Of a DNA stretch of 64,000 bases, positions 51,308-63,319 are shown in pieces; position 1 is the first letter of the stretch; every line of letters begins with the position of its first letter. The stretch covers positions 95,115,741 through 95,179,740 of the forward strand of contig CM041465.1 of assembly GCA_023213395.1 (NCBI GenBank), given 5' to 3'. Under the pieces are notes generated by a model. That model was not told the DNA's origin and ran no database searches. It saw only the letters and a program-made list of their open reading frames with translations. The position numbers and the translations under genes are program-made. The stretch is from Cycas panzhihuaensis (lineage: Eukaryota; Cycadophyta).

Positions 51308-53575
51308 TCCCCCCTAAAGGATAATATCTGTGAGTCCTAATTTGGTATGCATCTTTGTAAATTAATCTTCAGTAAGGATTTTAGTAAAGACATCCACAAG
51401 TTAATATTCACTCAAATAATAGTTGGCCTATAACTTTCCTAATTTGATATGTTTATGGATATAGTGGTGTTGAATCTTCATATACTTTATATATGTGTGA
51501 AACTTTAGATTCTTCGATAAGTGAACGATACTCTGATTATTAATAAAAATAATCAAATGTCCATTTGAAACTCTAAGAACTAAGAGACCTTGCAACCATA
51601 TAACTTCTTTGACACCAATATTAAGTCTTTGATATTCTGTCCTTATAGAGGATAATGCCACTATTTGTTACTTCTTTGACTGCTACAAAACAAATCCATT
51701 ATCGACACTAAAGATGTATCCAGCTGTAGACTTCTAATCTTTAGAGTCTCCTCCCTAATCAATATCAATATATCCATGCAATCTTATCTGTTCACCTCAA
51801 TGGTATTCGAGACTAAGATTAATTATCTCATTCAGGTACTTCAGAATGTACTTCACAGCAACCTAATATGGCTCTTGAGGATTATATATATATATATTGG
51901 GAAACCAATTTAGTAATATAGGTAATACTGGTCTCGTATGAGTAAAGTAGATTAGACTCCCTACCAATTGGAAATACTTCATTCCATCTATAGAGAGTTT
52001 AGTTATATCCTTCTACAATCTTACATCCTTAACAAATGGTGTTGCAACAAGTCTATAATTCTATATCCTAAACTTATCTAGTAGGCTCTTTATGTACTAT
52101 GTCTATAATAATACAATCCAAGCTTCCATCCTACCCAATTTAAATGCCAAAGAAGTAGTTAAGTATCCCAAGGTTTATCATGTCAAAAGTAGCTCCATGA
52201 TTAGACTTAATTTCTATAATAGTCTCATTACAGTTATCTCTTATAATTAAATCATCTACTTATACCACAATAATGAATATTGAGGTTCCTCTCCTTTTCA
52301 CATACAAATTTAGATTGATATTAGAAAAAATGAATCCTTAAGCTTTTAACTTAGCATCCATCTGCTCATACCAAGCACAGGATGCTTGTTTTAGGCCATA
52401 GAGTGATTTCTTCAACTAGCATATAAGATGCTCCTGGCATTCCTTAATGAATCCCAGAGGCTATAACATGTATATCTCTTCCTTTATATCTCTATTAAGA
52501 AATATGGACTTGATGTCCATCTAGTGTAACTCCTAACCATAAGTAACTACTAAGGAAATGATCAAATAGACTATTGTTATCTTAGAGACTAGTGTAAATG
52601 TCTCTTCATAATTAATTCCTTCTTTTTATTTAAATCCTTGAGTGACAAGCATGGCCTTGTACTTGTCCACCTCTCCATTAGAGTGGAACTTAGTCTTGCA
52701 GACCCACTTGCATCTAATAAGGTTCTTTGTCAGAGGTAGAAGAACCAAATACCATGTGTTATTTTTTATGAGCAAACCATACTCCTCTTCCATTATAACT
52801 CTCCATCATATACCATCTTTCACTTCATCATATGAATTGGGACCACTGGAGTTGTTGGTATCTACTAGTAGAGTTTGACTAGCATGCTAACTTCTTGTTC
52901 TTTTTTTATCAGCAAGGATATGCATCACCACTTTGGAATCTTCAATCATCTTCCTTGCCCATAGAGGTATAGAAAGACCCATTAATGGAGGTGATTTTTC
53001 ATGTGATAGCTCCTCACTATTACCTATTCCACTCGGTCCAACATCCTCATGTATTCTAACAACTAGCTCATTGTCCTCTTTACTTGATAAATCTAGGAAT
53101 GGAAGTAGTGAGGGGAAAAAAGGATTTTTTGATGATTTTTTAGCATGATACATTGATGACCCATCAAATTTTACATCTCAACTAATCATAATCTTTCTCC
53201 CTTATGGATCCTACAATTGTAAGATTTATTTTGATCATTATACCTCACAAAAATACACTTCAAACTTTTTTGATCCAACTTCTTATGAGTGTAGTTTAAG
53301 ATGTGTGCATATCTAATACATCCAAAAGTTTTCAAATAGCTAATGATAGGTTTTTAACTGGTTTATTTTTCTTTGAGGGTCATGCTATAAATTGCTTTAG
53401 TGGGTACCTAGTTTAGAATATAAATAACAATCACCACAACCTCTACCCAAAATATTAATGGCAAGATTTTAGAGTATACCATACACCTTGCCATCTTCAT
53501 CATAGTATGGTTCTTCTTTTTAGCAACTCTATTTTATTATGGGATATATGCAACCATAAATTCCTACTTTATACC
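51308..53575 (-). pseudogene. Copia element C pol, 3' part: end of integrase, RT, RNase H
   Basis: Minus strand, from 53575 down. Integrase end: KKNHTMMKMARCMVYSKILP, then FWVEVVV (about 53450-53520). A linker includes LWARKMIEDSKV (about 52930-52970). The RT has QMDIKSIFLN-like and KKSLYGLKQASCAWYEQMDA segments (about 52360-52510) and a catalytic box QVDD where YVDD is usual (about 52250). RNase H at 51428-51700 has ALSSIRTEYQRLNIGVKEVI and NNQSIVHLSKNLKFHTYIKY. Many stops. The integrase frame continues at 54461 on the other side of element D, which split it. Confidence 0.88.
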
Positions 53576-53580
53576 ATGAT

Positions 53581-53943
53581 TGTTGGCATCGAGGAGCAAA
53601 GCGAGAGGATTACAAGTGTCGAATCGTCATCTTCAAAGTGAATAATTTCTAAATGTTGAGTGGTGGTGTTAAAAAACACCAGCAATGTATTCCCTACCTA
53701 TAAATAGAATTTTGGGGAGGCGACAAGTGCCTCAACTTAACTTAAGTTAAAATTCAAATAATTATTAAAATATTAAGCACATAATTAAAATATCATACCC
53801 ATAGTAGTTGTGGTGGCTCCATGTCAGCTCTAGGTAGCTACTTGGTGGCATTAAGTGGCCTAAAGTGACTTTTGGAGGCTCAAGATGCCATTGAGGGGCC
53901 CAAGATAGTCACATGTGTTTCTAAATTGGGCATTATCCCAACA
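53581..53943 (-). repeat. 3' LTR of element D
   Basis: 363 bp; on the minus strand starts TGTTGGGATAATGCCC after the purine tract TAGGGGAGAA and ends at the plus-strand tgttggcatcg. It shares tgttaaaaaacacc, the aatagaattttggggaggcg region and the LTR start with element B. Confidence 0.87.
53717..53733. repeat. Stem-loop inside the D LTR (weaker form)
   Basis: gaggc and gcctc around a seven-base loop, at the same place as the seven-base-stem hairpins of the B LTRs. Confidence 0.55.
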
Positions 53944-54160
53944 TTCTCCCCTATAATGGCTAATGTGTATAACTCCCAACTTATCTTTGAATTTTTAAAT
54001 TTGATCTTACCTAAAGCTTTTGTAAAGATGTCTGCCGCTTGATACTCGGTGCTATGATATGCCAATTCAATTTCTCCTGCTTATACTAACTCTCAAATAA
54101 AATGGTATTGTGTCTTGATGTACTTTATTCTATCATTAAATACAATCTCTCTATCTACAA
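53944..54160 (-). pseudogene. Element D: RNase H tail, minus strand
   Basis: Minus-strand reading ends with IELAYHSTEYQAADIFTKAL followed by GKIKFKNSKISWEL, the standard C-terminus of Copia pol, then the purine tract before the LTR. Upstream it reads REIVFND-RIKYIKTQYHFI, the segment before that. The fragment is continuous with the 3' LTR. Confidence 0.8.
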
Positions 54161-54357
54161 CTAAAGTAAAATGTAAAACAATAGTCTCTAGTGTATATAA
54201 AATAGTTTGGTTAAGAAGACTAATACAAGATTTTCAACTAGAATAGAAATGGCCTATAAAAATTTAGTGTAATAATCAGAGCACAATATAGATAACAAAG
54301 AACCTTGTATTTCATGATGGAACAAAGCATATTGAGATACAACACCATTTTATTTGA
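54161..54357 (+). pseudogene. Element D: RNase H middle, inverted (plus strand)
   Basis: On the plus strand the sequence reads a Copia RNase H segment with stops: VYKIVWLRRLIQDFQLE, NNQSTI and KNLVFHDGTKHIEIQHHFI. It overlaps in content with the minus-strand fragment next to it (both contain the '(Q)HHFI/QYHFI' segment) but runs the other way, so the element contains an inverted duplicate of its own pol. Directly after it the sequence jumps into the LTR. Confidence 0.78.
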
Positions 54358-54455
54358 GGGTATTAGGTGGCTTGAGGTGACTTTTGGAGGCTCAAGGTGC
54401 CAATGAGGGGCCCAAGGTGGTCACATGTGTTTCTGAATTGGGCATTATCCCAATA
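54358..54455 (-). repeat. 5' LTR fragment of element D
   Basis: Matches the outer 98 bp of the 3' LTR (53845-53943), including gacttttggaggctca and gggcattatccca. The last bases read caata where the other LTR has caaca, one change in the terminal CA/TG motif. The rest of the LTR is missing. Confidence 0.85.
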
Positions 54456-54460
54456 ATGAT

Positions 54461-56060
54461 CTCAATATAACTAATTAAATATATGACTATCATACTCTTT
54501 GCCATTATTAATTCATAATATCTTAATTTTCTTCTTACTTTCATTTTTGACCATCACTTTCTAGTCATAAAAGTGATTAAATACCTCTGACTTTTTCTTT
54601 AGAAAGTATACCTAAGATTTCCTGGTGCAATCATCTATAAACACTAAGGTGTAACGAGCTCTTAATATTGAGGGATTTAAGAGTGGATCCATTATATCTG
54701 TATGCACAAACTCTAGCTTCTCCTTAGCTCTCTAAGCATTATCTCAAGCAAAAGAATAGTGATAATGTTTTACATATATGCACCCTTCACAAACACCATT
54801 TAATCATGAAATAGATGGTAGACCTTCCACTATCTTTAACCTTTTTAATAGTGTGATACTCCTATAATTAAGATGTCTTGAGTGATTATGCCATAATTTA
54901 CTCACATCATCTGCATTGACAATAAAGGCATAAAACTTCTTTTGGGATTGAAACTTCTCAAATACCCAAAAGTTATCTTTGACTTTTTTAATAGCAATGA
55001 TAGAAAAATTTTACTTAAGATCATTAATTAGGAATCTATCATGATACGAGTCCACCTTCATGCCTTATTTACAAATTTTCTGGGTTGAAAGTAAATTTAA
55101 TTGCATCTTGGGTACATAATATACCTTTGTAAACTTACCACCTATTAAAGAAACATTGTTGATACCTTCCACTAGTAATACATGAGCATCTCTAAGGATG
55201 ATTTTTATACCACTATGATTTTCATTCATTATACCAAAGTTATGTTTATGGTAAGAGATATCCTTCTACACTTTAGAGTCCAAAACCTAGTTTGATTTAA
55301 CTCGGCTGATAAGGTTGTTATTTTGATATAATATGTAACAATTCTCTTCCCTTTATTATCCTGGCTTACTTTGCATTTGTCACATCTCTTAAACCATCAA
55401 CTCTTGTCTCCATGACCTTCCTGTTTATATTAGTTACATTTATTGTTAAATTTTTTCTTCTTTTGAGAACTTTTCCCATATCTTTGTATGAACTTCTCCT
55501 CCTAAACTGCCTCTTTCCTTTGTGTCTTCATGGATAAGGCCTAACTCTATTCGAAACCTCCAAGTATTCCATGATCTTTTAACTTGGCATCCTCTACCAG
55601 AATAAGGTTCTTAATACCATCAAAGGTTTCTACCTCCATCACCTCATCTCTACTATATATGGTCTAAAATGTGGTGAAAGAAGTAGATAACTTTGACATG
55701 ATTATCATGAATAATAGTACATCATCAATCAAATTTGGCTTTAATTCTTCTAGCTTATTTCTCAAGTTAGTAATCTTATTCAGGTACGAACTAATGCTGG
55801 TCTCATATTTTACCCTCGAATTAAGTAGCTTTAAGGTTAGGGCCAAATATTTATTTGTCTTATTTTTCTTGAAAGTGTCGTATAGTTTTATCCAAATTTC
55901 ATATAGTTCTTCAAGATTATGAACCAAGGCCCTATAGTTTAGTGCTAGTGATAATTTCAACAATCCTATGGCATAAACTTTTTCTCTCAAAGTTATACTT
56001 TCTCTTATGATTTATCAAAATTGTATCTATCTTTATCTTAGTAATGGCTCTATGCAAGTG
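54461..56060 (-). pseudogene. Copia element C gag, protease and first part of integrase
   Basis: Minus strand from right to left. Gag core at 55990-55664: IGLLKLSLALNYRALVHNLE and EIWIKLYDTFKKNKT; the gag N-terminus is missing. The zinc knuckle at about 55390-55440 reads CN-YKQEGHGDKS, with the second Cys changed to Tyr. A protease and pre-integrase region follows (about 54820-55280; LLSTQKICK, LWHNHSRHLNYRSI, NGVCEGCIYVKH). The integrase core reads FVHTDIMDPLLNPSIL with its catalytic Asp, LVFIDDCTRKS, and ILRINNGKEYDSH, where the second catalytic Asp (usually RSDNGGE or similar) is Asn. The frame resumes at 53575 beyond element D. Stops are frequent. Confidence 0.87.
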
Positions 56061-56086
56061 GAATAGAGTGAATAGATCCCCTTCTA

Positions 56087-56098
56087 GCTCTAATACCA
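56087..56098 (-). other. Degenerate Met-tRNA primer site left of the 56101 LTR
   Basis: The minus strand reads TGGTATTAGAGC, one mismatch to the Copia consensus, two bases after the LTR end. About 55 bases here (56041-56098) match the sequence left of the other LTR of this family (63276-63331). Confidence 0.7.
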
Positions 56099-56100
56099 TA

Positions 56101-56411
56101 TGAAGAAAGGATGGATCTAGGGAATAAATCACTCACATGCACACAATGGCAATGGTGAATAAAAAAGAGATGAAACAAAATATGAGAGTAAGCTTGGAGG
56201 TGAGAATGAATAATGACTCCCTTCTTGAGATTTCACCTTTTATTATTGAGGGTGAGCATTGGGGTTAAGATTTTTTTGCCTAATGACATGAACCTAAAAT
56301 TATATCTAAATGCACATAAAGTATATTTCACTAAGAGACTAATGCTAATAATATATCCTAAGGTCACATAATTAATCTATATAAATGACCTTGATATATT
56401 AACCTCTTTCA
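56101..56411 (-). repeat. LTR shared by elements E and C region (E 3' LTR)
   Basis: 311 bp; minus strand starts TGAAAGAGGTTAATAT and ends CCTTTCTTCA. It is preceded by a purine tract (56412-56424), as a 3' LTR of element E should be, yet it is followed by a primer site, as a 5' LTR should be. It matches 63334-63644 along its length. Confidence 0.85.
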
Positions 56412-56424
56412 ATCCCCCCCTTAA
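56412..56424 (-). other. Polypurine tract of element E
   Basis: The minus strand reads TTAAGGGGGGGAT next to the LTR start, a normal Copia plus-strand primer position. Confidence 0.75.
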
Positions 56425-56900
56425 TGGTAGAAGGTCACTTTTGAGAAAATCTATTCTATGAGGTCTTCATTTAAGCCTTATTATTACATTGAAATTCTAA
56501 ATGATACTTTTGTGGAAAAACCCTTATAGAGAATAAAAACCCATGAAATTTCTAAGATCTATAGCCCTTTTTATAAATCAAAATAGCTAAGGTGGCTCTT
56601 TGATGTAGCCTGATAGCCAAGCAACTTAAATATGCAGCTTAATCTACTAAGTCTCCATATACTATTTAGTCATCCTTTATGCCATTTTAGGTTTTCATAA
56701 GTTCTGATTTTCCAAAACTAGTGCAACCCTTATTATTTTGTGCCCACATATAGTTTTCACAAATATGATAGAGCAAAGACTTACTCTTATTCTTCTGCAT
56801 CCATAAGGGGTTTTAACGAAGAGAATAGAGTATGATGATCCTACTACCATCTTCTTTAATTAGTTGAAGATGGAGGCCCTAAGACCGAGCTGCCTTCAAA
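56425..56900 (-). other. 3' untranslated part of element E
   Basis: About 480 bp between the end of pol and the polypurine tract, without a recognised domain. Confidence 0.5.
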
Positions 56901-59900
56901 ACTGTTCAAACTTCACCTTTGTAGTTGTTTAGTAAAGATATCAGCAACTTGATCTGCTGTGGGGTAGTATTCTAGTTGAATTATGTCGTCATGAACAAGT
57001 TCTCTAATCCTGTGGACTTTTGTACTTATGTGTTTAGTATAATCATGAAATATAGGATTTTTCACCATGTAGATTGCTGATTGATTATCCATATGAAGAC
57101 TCGTAGGACTTGTTTGGGTGATATTCAATATTTCCAATAATTTTCTCAGCCATATCACCTCCTTATTGGTCTCAAAAGTAGTAATGTATTCAGTTTCAAC
57201 AATTAAATTTGTAACTATCTTCTACCGTTTAGATCTCCATGATATTGGTGCTGTTCTAAGAAAAGTTACATACTCAGATGTGGATCTTCCTGTATCTTTA
57301 TCTCCTACAAAATATGAGTCTGTGTATATAGAAAAATTAAATTCATTATTAGGTTCATGTAATAGACTAAATTTGCTAGTTGTGTTTAGGTATTTTAACA
57401 CTCAAACTATAGCCTGCCAGTGATTCTACTTAGGATTTATCATGAATCGTGTAAGAATGCCGATAGAGTGTGTAATATCTGGCCTTGTATTGGTAGTGTA
57501 GATGAGACTACCTACAAGTTTCGTCTAGAGTGTTGTATCTACCTCCCTAGTGTCACCATCAACTGAGAGTTTGGTATTAGGGTCCATAAGTAATGCCACT
57601 AGTCAAGCATCTTCTAACTAAAACTTGATTAGAAGATCATTAATGTATTTTTTCTGAGAGAGGAAATTTTTTTTATTCTTTTGTGTTACTTCAATTCCTA
57701 AGTAATATTTCATCAAGCTAAGGTCAAATAATTCAAACGTTTTGCCAAGATCTTTTTTCAGTTGGCTTATTACTTGTTCACTATTACTCGTTACTAGCAT
57801 GTAATCTACAAAGATTATAAGATAAGTGACTTTATCCTTTTGGCACTTGATGAATAATGTTATATTAATATCTTAGTAGTCACAAATCTCGTATCTAAGT
57901 TGCCTCATTCTTTCAGACAACTTGGCAAACCAAGCATAAGGGGCTTGTTTAAGGATGTATAAGGACTTTCTGAGCCTGTAAATCTTATGCTATTGACCTT
58001 CAATCTCATATCCTTCTAGCTGAGCCATGCAAATTTCTTCTTCAAGATCTCCATTAAGAAATATAGTCTTAATATCGAGCTGGTGGATTTTTTAACCTTA
58101 TTGAGTAGCCAAGGCCACAAGAGTTCTAATTGTAGGCCACTTAGTTGTAGGTGCAAAGACTTTAGTGTAGTCGATGCCTTCCCTTTGTGTGAATCCTTTA
58201 GCTACCAACATCGCCTTATGTTTTTCAAGGATGCCATCTGATCTATATTTATTTTTGAACACCTATTTATTTTAAACTACTTTTCTACCAAGTGATAGAT
58301 CAGCGAGCTCCCATGTACTATTCTTAATAAGAGATTGTTACTCTTTGTTTATGGCATTTCTCCAAGCTATATATTTTATAGCTTCTTAGTACATTAGGGG
58401 CTCTTCATTAAGAGTGAGGTGCAATTCTACCAATTCAAGCTTAATGTATAATGATTCCTACATCCTTGCTCTATGGGTACTTTGAGTGCCAGTTTTACCC
58501 ACCTCATCTAGTCATATATCCTTATTGAGTTGGCTGGCTTCTCGAGATCCTCGAGTTAGGAATGAAATCTTCATTTCCTTAACTTTTTTATTCTTATCTT
58601 GTCTATTAAAATGATTATTTTGTGACGAGGATGTTGATGTGCTTGAGGAAGATGGTCCTTCCACCACTATTTTATCTTTGTCAGCTGAAGGTGGAGAGGA
58701 TGATTATTCTATAATGGCTTTACCTTTACCAACTTTGCTATCTCTAAAGGATGGTGCTAGATGTTCACTCATTAGTTTAGAGTCACAACTTATATCCTTC
58801 AAGACTCTATTATTAGCTTCCAATATTTGGAGTAATTTATGTCTATCCCCTCCCCCCCCCCCCCCAACAAATTTTAGAATTTGAACATTATACTTGATAA
58901 CATTATTGTAGCAGTGTAAGGGTATTTTGGAGTCTAGTTTGAGTAACTAATCCTTTGTCTCCACAAAAAAGATAGCTCTAGTAACAATGATTTTTTGTTG
59001 TGAAGGTATAAAGACCTTATACCCTTTCTTATCCATAGGGTATCCAACAAAGATGCCTTTAAGTGCCCTTAGCTAAAGTTTATTTTAATCTGAATCCAGA
59101 ATGTAGGCATAGCATGTGGAGCCAAAAATTTTGAAGTAGTAAATAATGGGGGCTTTTCCTAACCACTTTTTATTAGGTGATTGTCCTTCCTTTGATGGCT
59201 AATAACATTAATATAATAAATAACTGTCCAGATGGCTTCGACCCATAGGTAGGTAGGTACATTTTTGTATACCAACATAGCTTGAGCCATGTTCATGATT
59301 GTCTTGTTCATATGCTTGGCAACTCCATTTTGTTATGGGATACCTTCTTCTATTATTTGATGCTTGATGCCATTGTCTCGAAGGTATCTTTCAAACTCAT
59401 ATGAGATATATTTACCACCAATATCAATTTGAAGATATTTAAGTTTACAACCTGACTCCTTTGTAGTGCAGGCTTTGAATTCTTTGAATATACATAAGGC
59501 TTCATCTTTCTTGTGTAGAAAAGCTACCTATACTTTCCTAGTGAAATCATCAATGAAAGACATGTAATATAACTTGCCCTTTAGTGAAGGAATGGGCATT
59601 GGTCTGTACATATCAGAGTGTACTAATTGTAATGGATGGCTCAATTTCCATAGACTTTTGGGAAAGGGTTGTTGACGAGATTTGGCAATGATACAAGCTT
59701 TACATTTAAAGGGCTTAGAGGACAACTTTAGAAGATTTGGAAGAGTGTTAGAAAGATCTCTAAGTCTATTAATATAAACATGGCCTATGCGAGCATGCCA
59801 AAGAGCTTCTAGTGACAATGTTGGGTGGGTCAAGATTGAATTAAATACAAATTCTTCATCGACACAAGGGCTTTGGGTATAATGGGCTTTAGAAGATGGA

Positions 59901-60430
59901 GAGCCAATAAGTTGAAAGAGTTTACTAAAGAGATGTCCAGTCAAAACCACTTAATTAGTTAGAGGGTGAATGACCTAGAGAGTCTGGTCATTTGTGGTTA
60001 CACTTAGATTAAATCCACGAGAGATAGGTATCGATAAGGAGAGTAGGTTTTGTTTGAGATTTGGTATATATAAGACATCAAGTAATGTAAAATATTTTAA
60101 GACTGGGAGTTTCAGGAAAATGTTACTAATTCCTTTAACAGGTTGTTGTGATTTATCAGCTATATGAACAACCCCTTGAACATTTCAGTCAAATGTTTAA
60201 TATGGATTATGATTGTACGTCATATATTGAGTTGCTCCTGTGTCTATGATCTATTGTCCATCAATTGAAACCACACTATTTAAGCTTCAAAGTATCTCTT
60301 TAGTTGGTCAATGGCATTTAATATTAAAGATCCCTCAATTATTTAAAAGTATACTTATATAAAACTTACACCACTAAAGGATTCTTCATAAGTTTCTTCA
60401 ACATTATGAGCTCCATGTTTTGGTTAGAAT
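56901..60430 (-). pseudogene. Copia element E pol: protease, integrase, RT, RNase H (degraded)
   Basis: Minus strand. Protease near 60230: IIDTGATQYMT, with the catalytic Asp-Thr-Gly intact. Pre-integrase zinc region: LWHARIGHVYINRLRDL and CKACIIAKSRQQPFP (59690-59800). Integrase core: LVHSDM has the first Asp, LQIDIGGKY the second, but the third catalytic residue in NGVAKHMNK is Lys for Glu (codon 59315-59317). RT at about 57600-58310: REGIDYTKVFAPTT, HQLDIKTIFLNGDL and the box FVDY for FVDD (57801-57812). RNase H at 56913-57220: IWLRKLLEIL, MDNQSAIYMVKNPIFHDYTK, ADQVADIFTKQL. A run of 14 C (58852-58865, plus strand) lies in the linker. Stops throughout. The sequence type differs from elements B and C. 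Confidence 0.92.
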
Positions 60431-61395
60431 TTGGCAAACTTATAAGTGGCAGTTCTGTAGTCTTTTGCTAAGTGTCCTTTACAATTACACTGATCACATA
60501 TAATAGTTTGATTGCCAATCCCTAAAGAGGTACTAGTTTGGCCTAACTATCTTACTCTTTGTTAAGGCGGCCCTTGGCCTTGAGACTATCGAGGTTATGA
60601 CTGAGGGTTCGGTTGACCTTGTGAACGATTTCCCATGTTTCTTCCTCTTCCTCTTCCTTTATTATTTCCTCTGCCACGAGAGGGACCTTGATTTTTTGAG
60701 TAGTAAACTTCTTCTTCCACCTCAAAGGCTGCATCTGGAAGAGAGTCAGAGGCTACAAAGCTGGTATCAAAGGTCTTTTCAATTTCTATAAACTTCTTGG
60801 CAACTGCTTTGAAGTTGAGTATCTTTAATGTTCCACTAGATTGAAGACTTCTAAGCAAGTTTTTATAATAAGGGACATGTAGATATGATTGGATCAAGAA
60901 TGCCCAAGTGATATATTAGGTCTTAAAATCTTTATCAATTGTATGTTTTATTAGTCAAAGGAGATTTATTGTCTCATGAGCTTATCCCTTCTGCATTTTT
61001 AATTTGTTTATTTTCATAATAAGATGAACAAATTCTAAATCTAACTTAGTATCAAAGTTCTTCTTGAGTACTTCAAGGACTTTTTAGGCTATATCATGTT
61101 GCTCTTTATTAATCAAGTTATGCAAGCAGTGATCAGTAACTAATAGAATTTTTGCACAAATCTTTTCATCATCTATCTTCCATTATAGTTTAGGTACGAC
61201 ATCTGTAAGATCTATTAGGGTGGATCCACCAAAAGTAGGTATTGTAGCTGTTGTATATATGATGGGTGTAGGCTGTAAGTTGGCTCTCTAAAGGCCTTCA
61301 TACTTTGCAGCATTTTGTACTCTAGTATACCACAAATCCCAATTTTCTTTGCCTTTCAATATGCAGTTGATATTTTGCTTGAATTGAGATGACAT
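60431..61395 (-). pseudogene. Copia element E gag (degraded)
   Basis: The start at 61395 reads MSSQFKQNINCILKGKENWD, then LWYTRVQNAAKYEGL and a stop. The central gag includes CLHNLINKEQHDIA and a tail KFIEIEKTFDTSFVASDSLP leading into an Arg/Gly-rich linker (GRGNNKGRGRGRNMGN, 60620-60690). The zinc knuckle at about 60450-60500 reads CDQCNCKGHLAKDY: first two Cys and the His are present, the last Cys is Tyr. Several stops. As for other Copia gag proteins, an intact version would assemble the cytoplasmic particle. Confidence 0.87.
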
Positions 61396-63319
61396 GGTGA
61401 TGATGGAGAAGTAGAAGAGATGATAGAAGCATGTGTCACTGACATGTGTGGCTAGTACACCTGGCACGGTAGGGATGTAGAAATGAATGCTATGATTAGA
61501 AGCAAACAATGATTAAGTATTTTTAACAACTATGAAAAATAAGTATAAATAATGATGCAAGAATAAGGCCTAATGTAGAGCTGGAAAAGAGTGGTGATAT
61601 GTCATGCCACTAACCTCTAACTTATGTCGAAATGTAGGTGAGGTTTTGATGCCTAAGGCTTCTAGTATACGATTATGACCTTCACCCATGATACTTACAC
61701 CTGTGTTTGGTGATGCACTCTAAGTCAAAGTGGAGCCTAGGTACTCCCAATCCTTACCCAGTTTACCAGTGAGTAGCTATATACCTCCTTCGAAGAGTCA
61801 AATTGTACGTGCATATCCCATGGCTATGACAGATATTAGACTGGATTAATGTTAATCTTGCATTAAGGCTTTTAGTTTTCCTGGGTTGTTATCAAGGTTA
61901 TCCCTAATTAGAGGCCGTCGGTATAGCTAACCTGCCCCTTCACCACTATTCTAGTTAAGACTAGACCCAATATGAAACTCACACCTCCCTTAGGGCCTGG
62001 ACTTCAGCCAACTGTGGTCTATTTTAACTAAGGCGAGTATGTGCATAAGTCAAGAACTAATAGTATAAATCATACAAATGAGATTCCTTTTAGGAATAAT
62101 GTAAGTTATTTTTGAATAACTGAAAACTAAAATAGAAAGTTGCTAAATGTGCTTGCTTGCTTTGTTGTTATTGCTGCTTTATGTGATGCTTTATGTTATG
62201 TGTGTAAATAGAAAAAACATGTTAGATTTATTAGGAGAACCATATGTTGATTTTGATCTAAGGTTTCCCTTACTTTAGTACAATGTTTCTAAATATGTTT
62301 ATAGAAATTTCAATATAAAATCTATAATGGGCTAAAAATCAGATTAACTTACCACTAAAATATTGATTTTCTAAATCTATATGCATGCTATTTTGCCCCA
62401 TTTTGTGATTTTTTCATAAAATTTACAAATAATGATAAATAGGCATAATTTTCTAAAAATTATAAATATGAAGGCCTAAATAATGGAATTTGAATTTATG
62501 ATAGAAAGAAAAAGTGTTCAAAATATTATTTTTAATAGAGTAATGAAGTCAGATTTCTAAAAATGCAGAAAAAAAATTTGCTCAAAAAAAACACAAAAGC
62601 AAAATCCTACCAGATCCACTGTCTTAGAATCTAAACTTAAATATGGAAAATTTTATATATTAACATGTAAATCAACTTTTCCTTCTACACCAACTCCAAA
62701 ATCATCCAAAAAATTACTTGAAATGCCCTCACAATATCCTTTGTAGGGTTGAGTAGGCAAATTTAGCATCTGTGAGAAACTTGCATAGATCTCACTAACT
62801 GGTAGATGAAATTTGATGAGATTTATCTTAAAATGGTCCTAAGATATAAATCTACCAGATCCCTCAAAAATAATTTCAATTTTTTAGCTTATAATTAAAG
62901 GATTTTATTGGGAAAAGTGCCTTAAGTTACTTATCTACAAAATTTACACTTTTATTTCAGCTAAAACTTACTATTGTAGGATGAATCTAAAGTTTCTCTA
63001 GAATACAAAAATGATACTCTAATCAAGATGACCTTGCATACCAAATTTTTTTAAAATATGAGATAATCAAAATTTTCATAAAATTATAGGCCTTTAATGC
63101 TTACAAGAATGTTTCAGCAAGCAAATGGCTTTAAAAGCTTATATTTTCCACCTCTAAAATTTTACACAAATAGATAAAGTAACAACATATAAATTACTAT
63201 AATTTTAAACTCTTAAAATGTTAAAAATAATGAGTGCACTCTCAATACTTCATATTAAAGGTGAATGGGAGGCAAAATGACTCTATGCAAGTGGAGTGGA
63301 GTGAATAGATCTCATTTTA
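61396..63319 (-). other. Leader region of element E
   Basis: About 1.9 kb between gag and the primer site; no domain recognised. Elements A, B and E all have unusually long leaders here. The stretch 61600-62040 is less AT-rich than the remainder, similar to 18470-18890 in element B, but I could not establish homology by eye. Confidence 0.5.

Larger units (their letters stand above)
53581..54455 (-). mobile_element. Copia element D, short and rearranged, nested in element C
   Basis: An 875-bp insertion flanked by perfect 5-bp target duplications ATGAT (53576-53580 and 54456-54460). It splits the integrase of element C; removing it restores the expected order of integrase segments on both sides. 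It has a complete 3' LTR (53581-53943), a fragment of RNase H in each orientation, and the outer 98 bp of the 5' LTR (54358-54455). Its LTR is related to that of element B (same stem-loop and same gaattgg...ttatcccaaca/ttatctcaaca end), so both belong to one family group. Confidence 0.87.

Noticed and set aside
52642-53148. Plus-strand frames over element C
   Set aside because: Antisense shadows of the minus-strand pol of element C.
56041-56100. Alternative reading that the E-family LTR extends to the TG at 56045 and 63279
   Set aside because: The Met-tRNA-like primer sequence just inside, and TGAA...TTCA inverted ends at 56101-56411 and 63334-63644, favour the shorter LTR. The question remains partly open.
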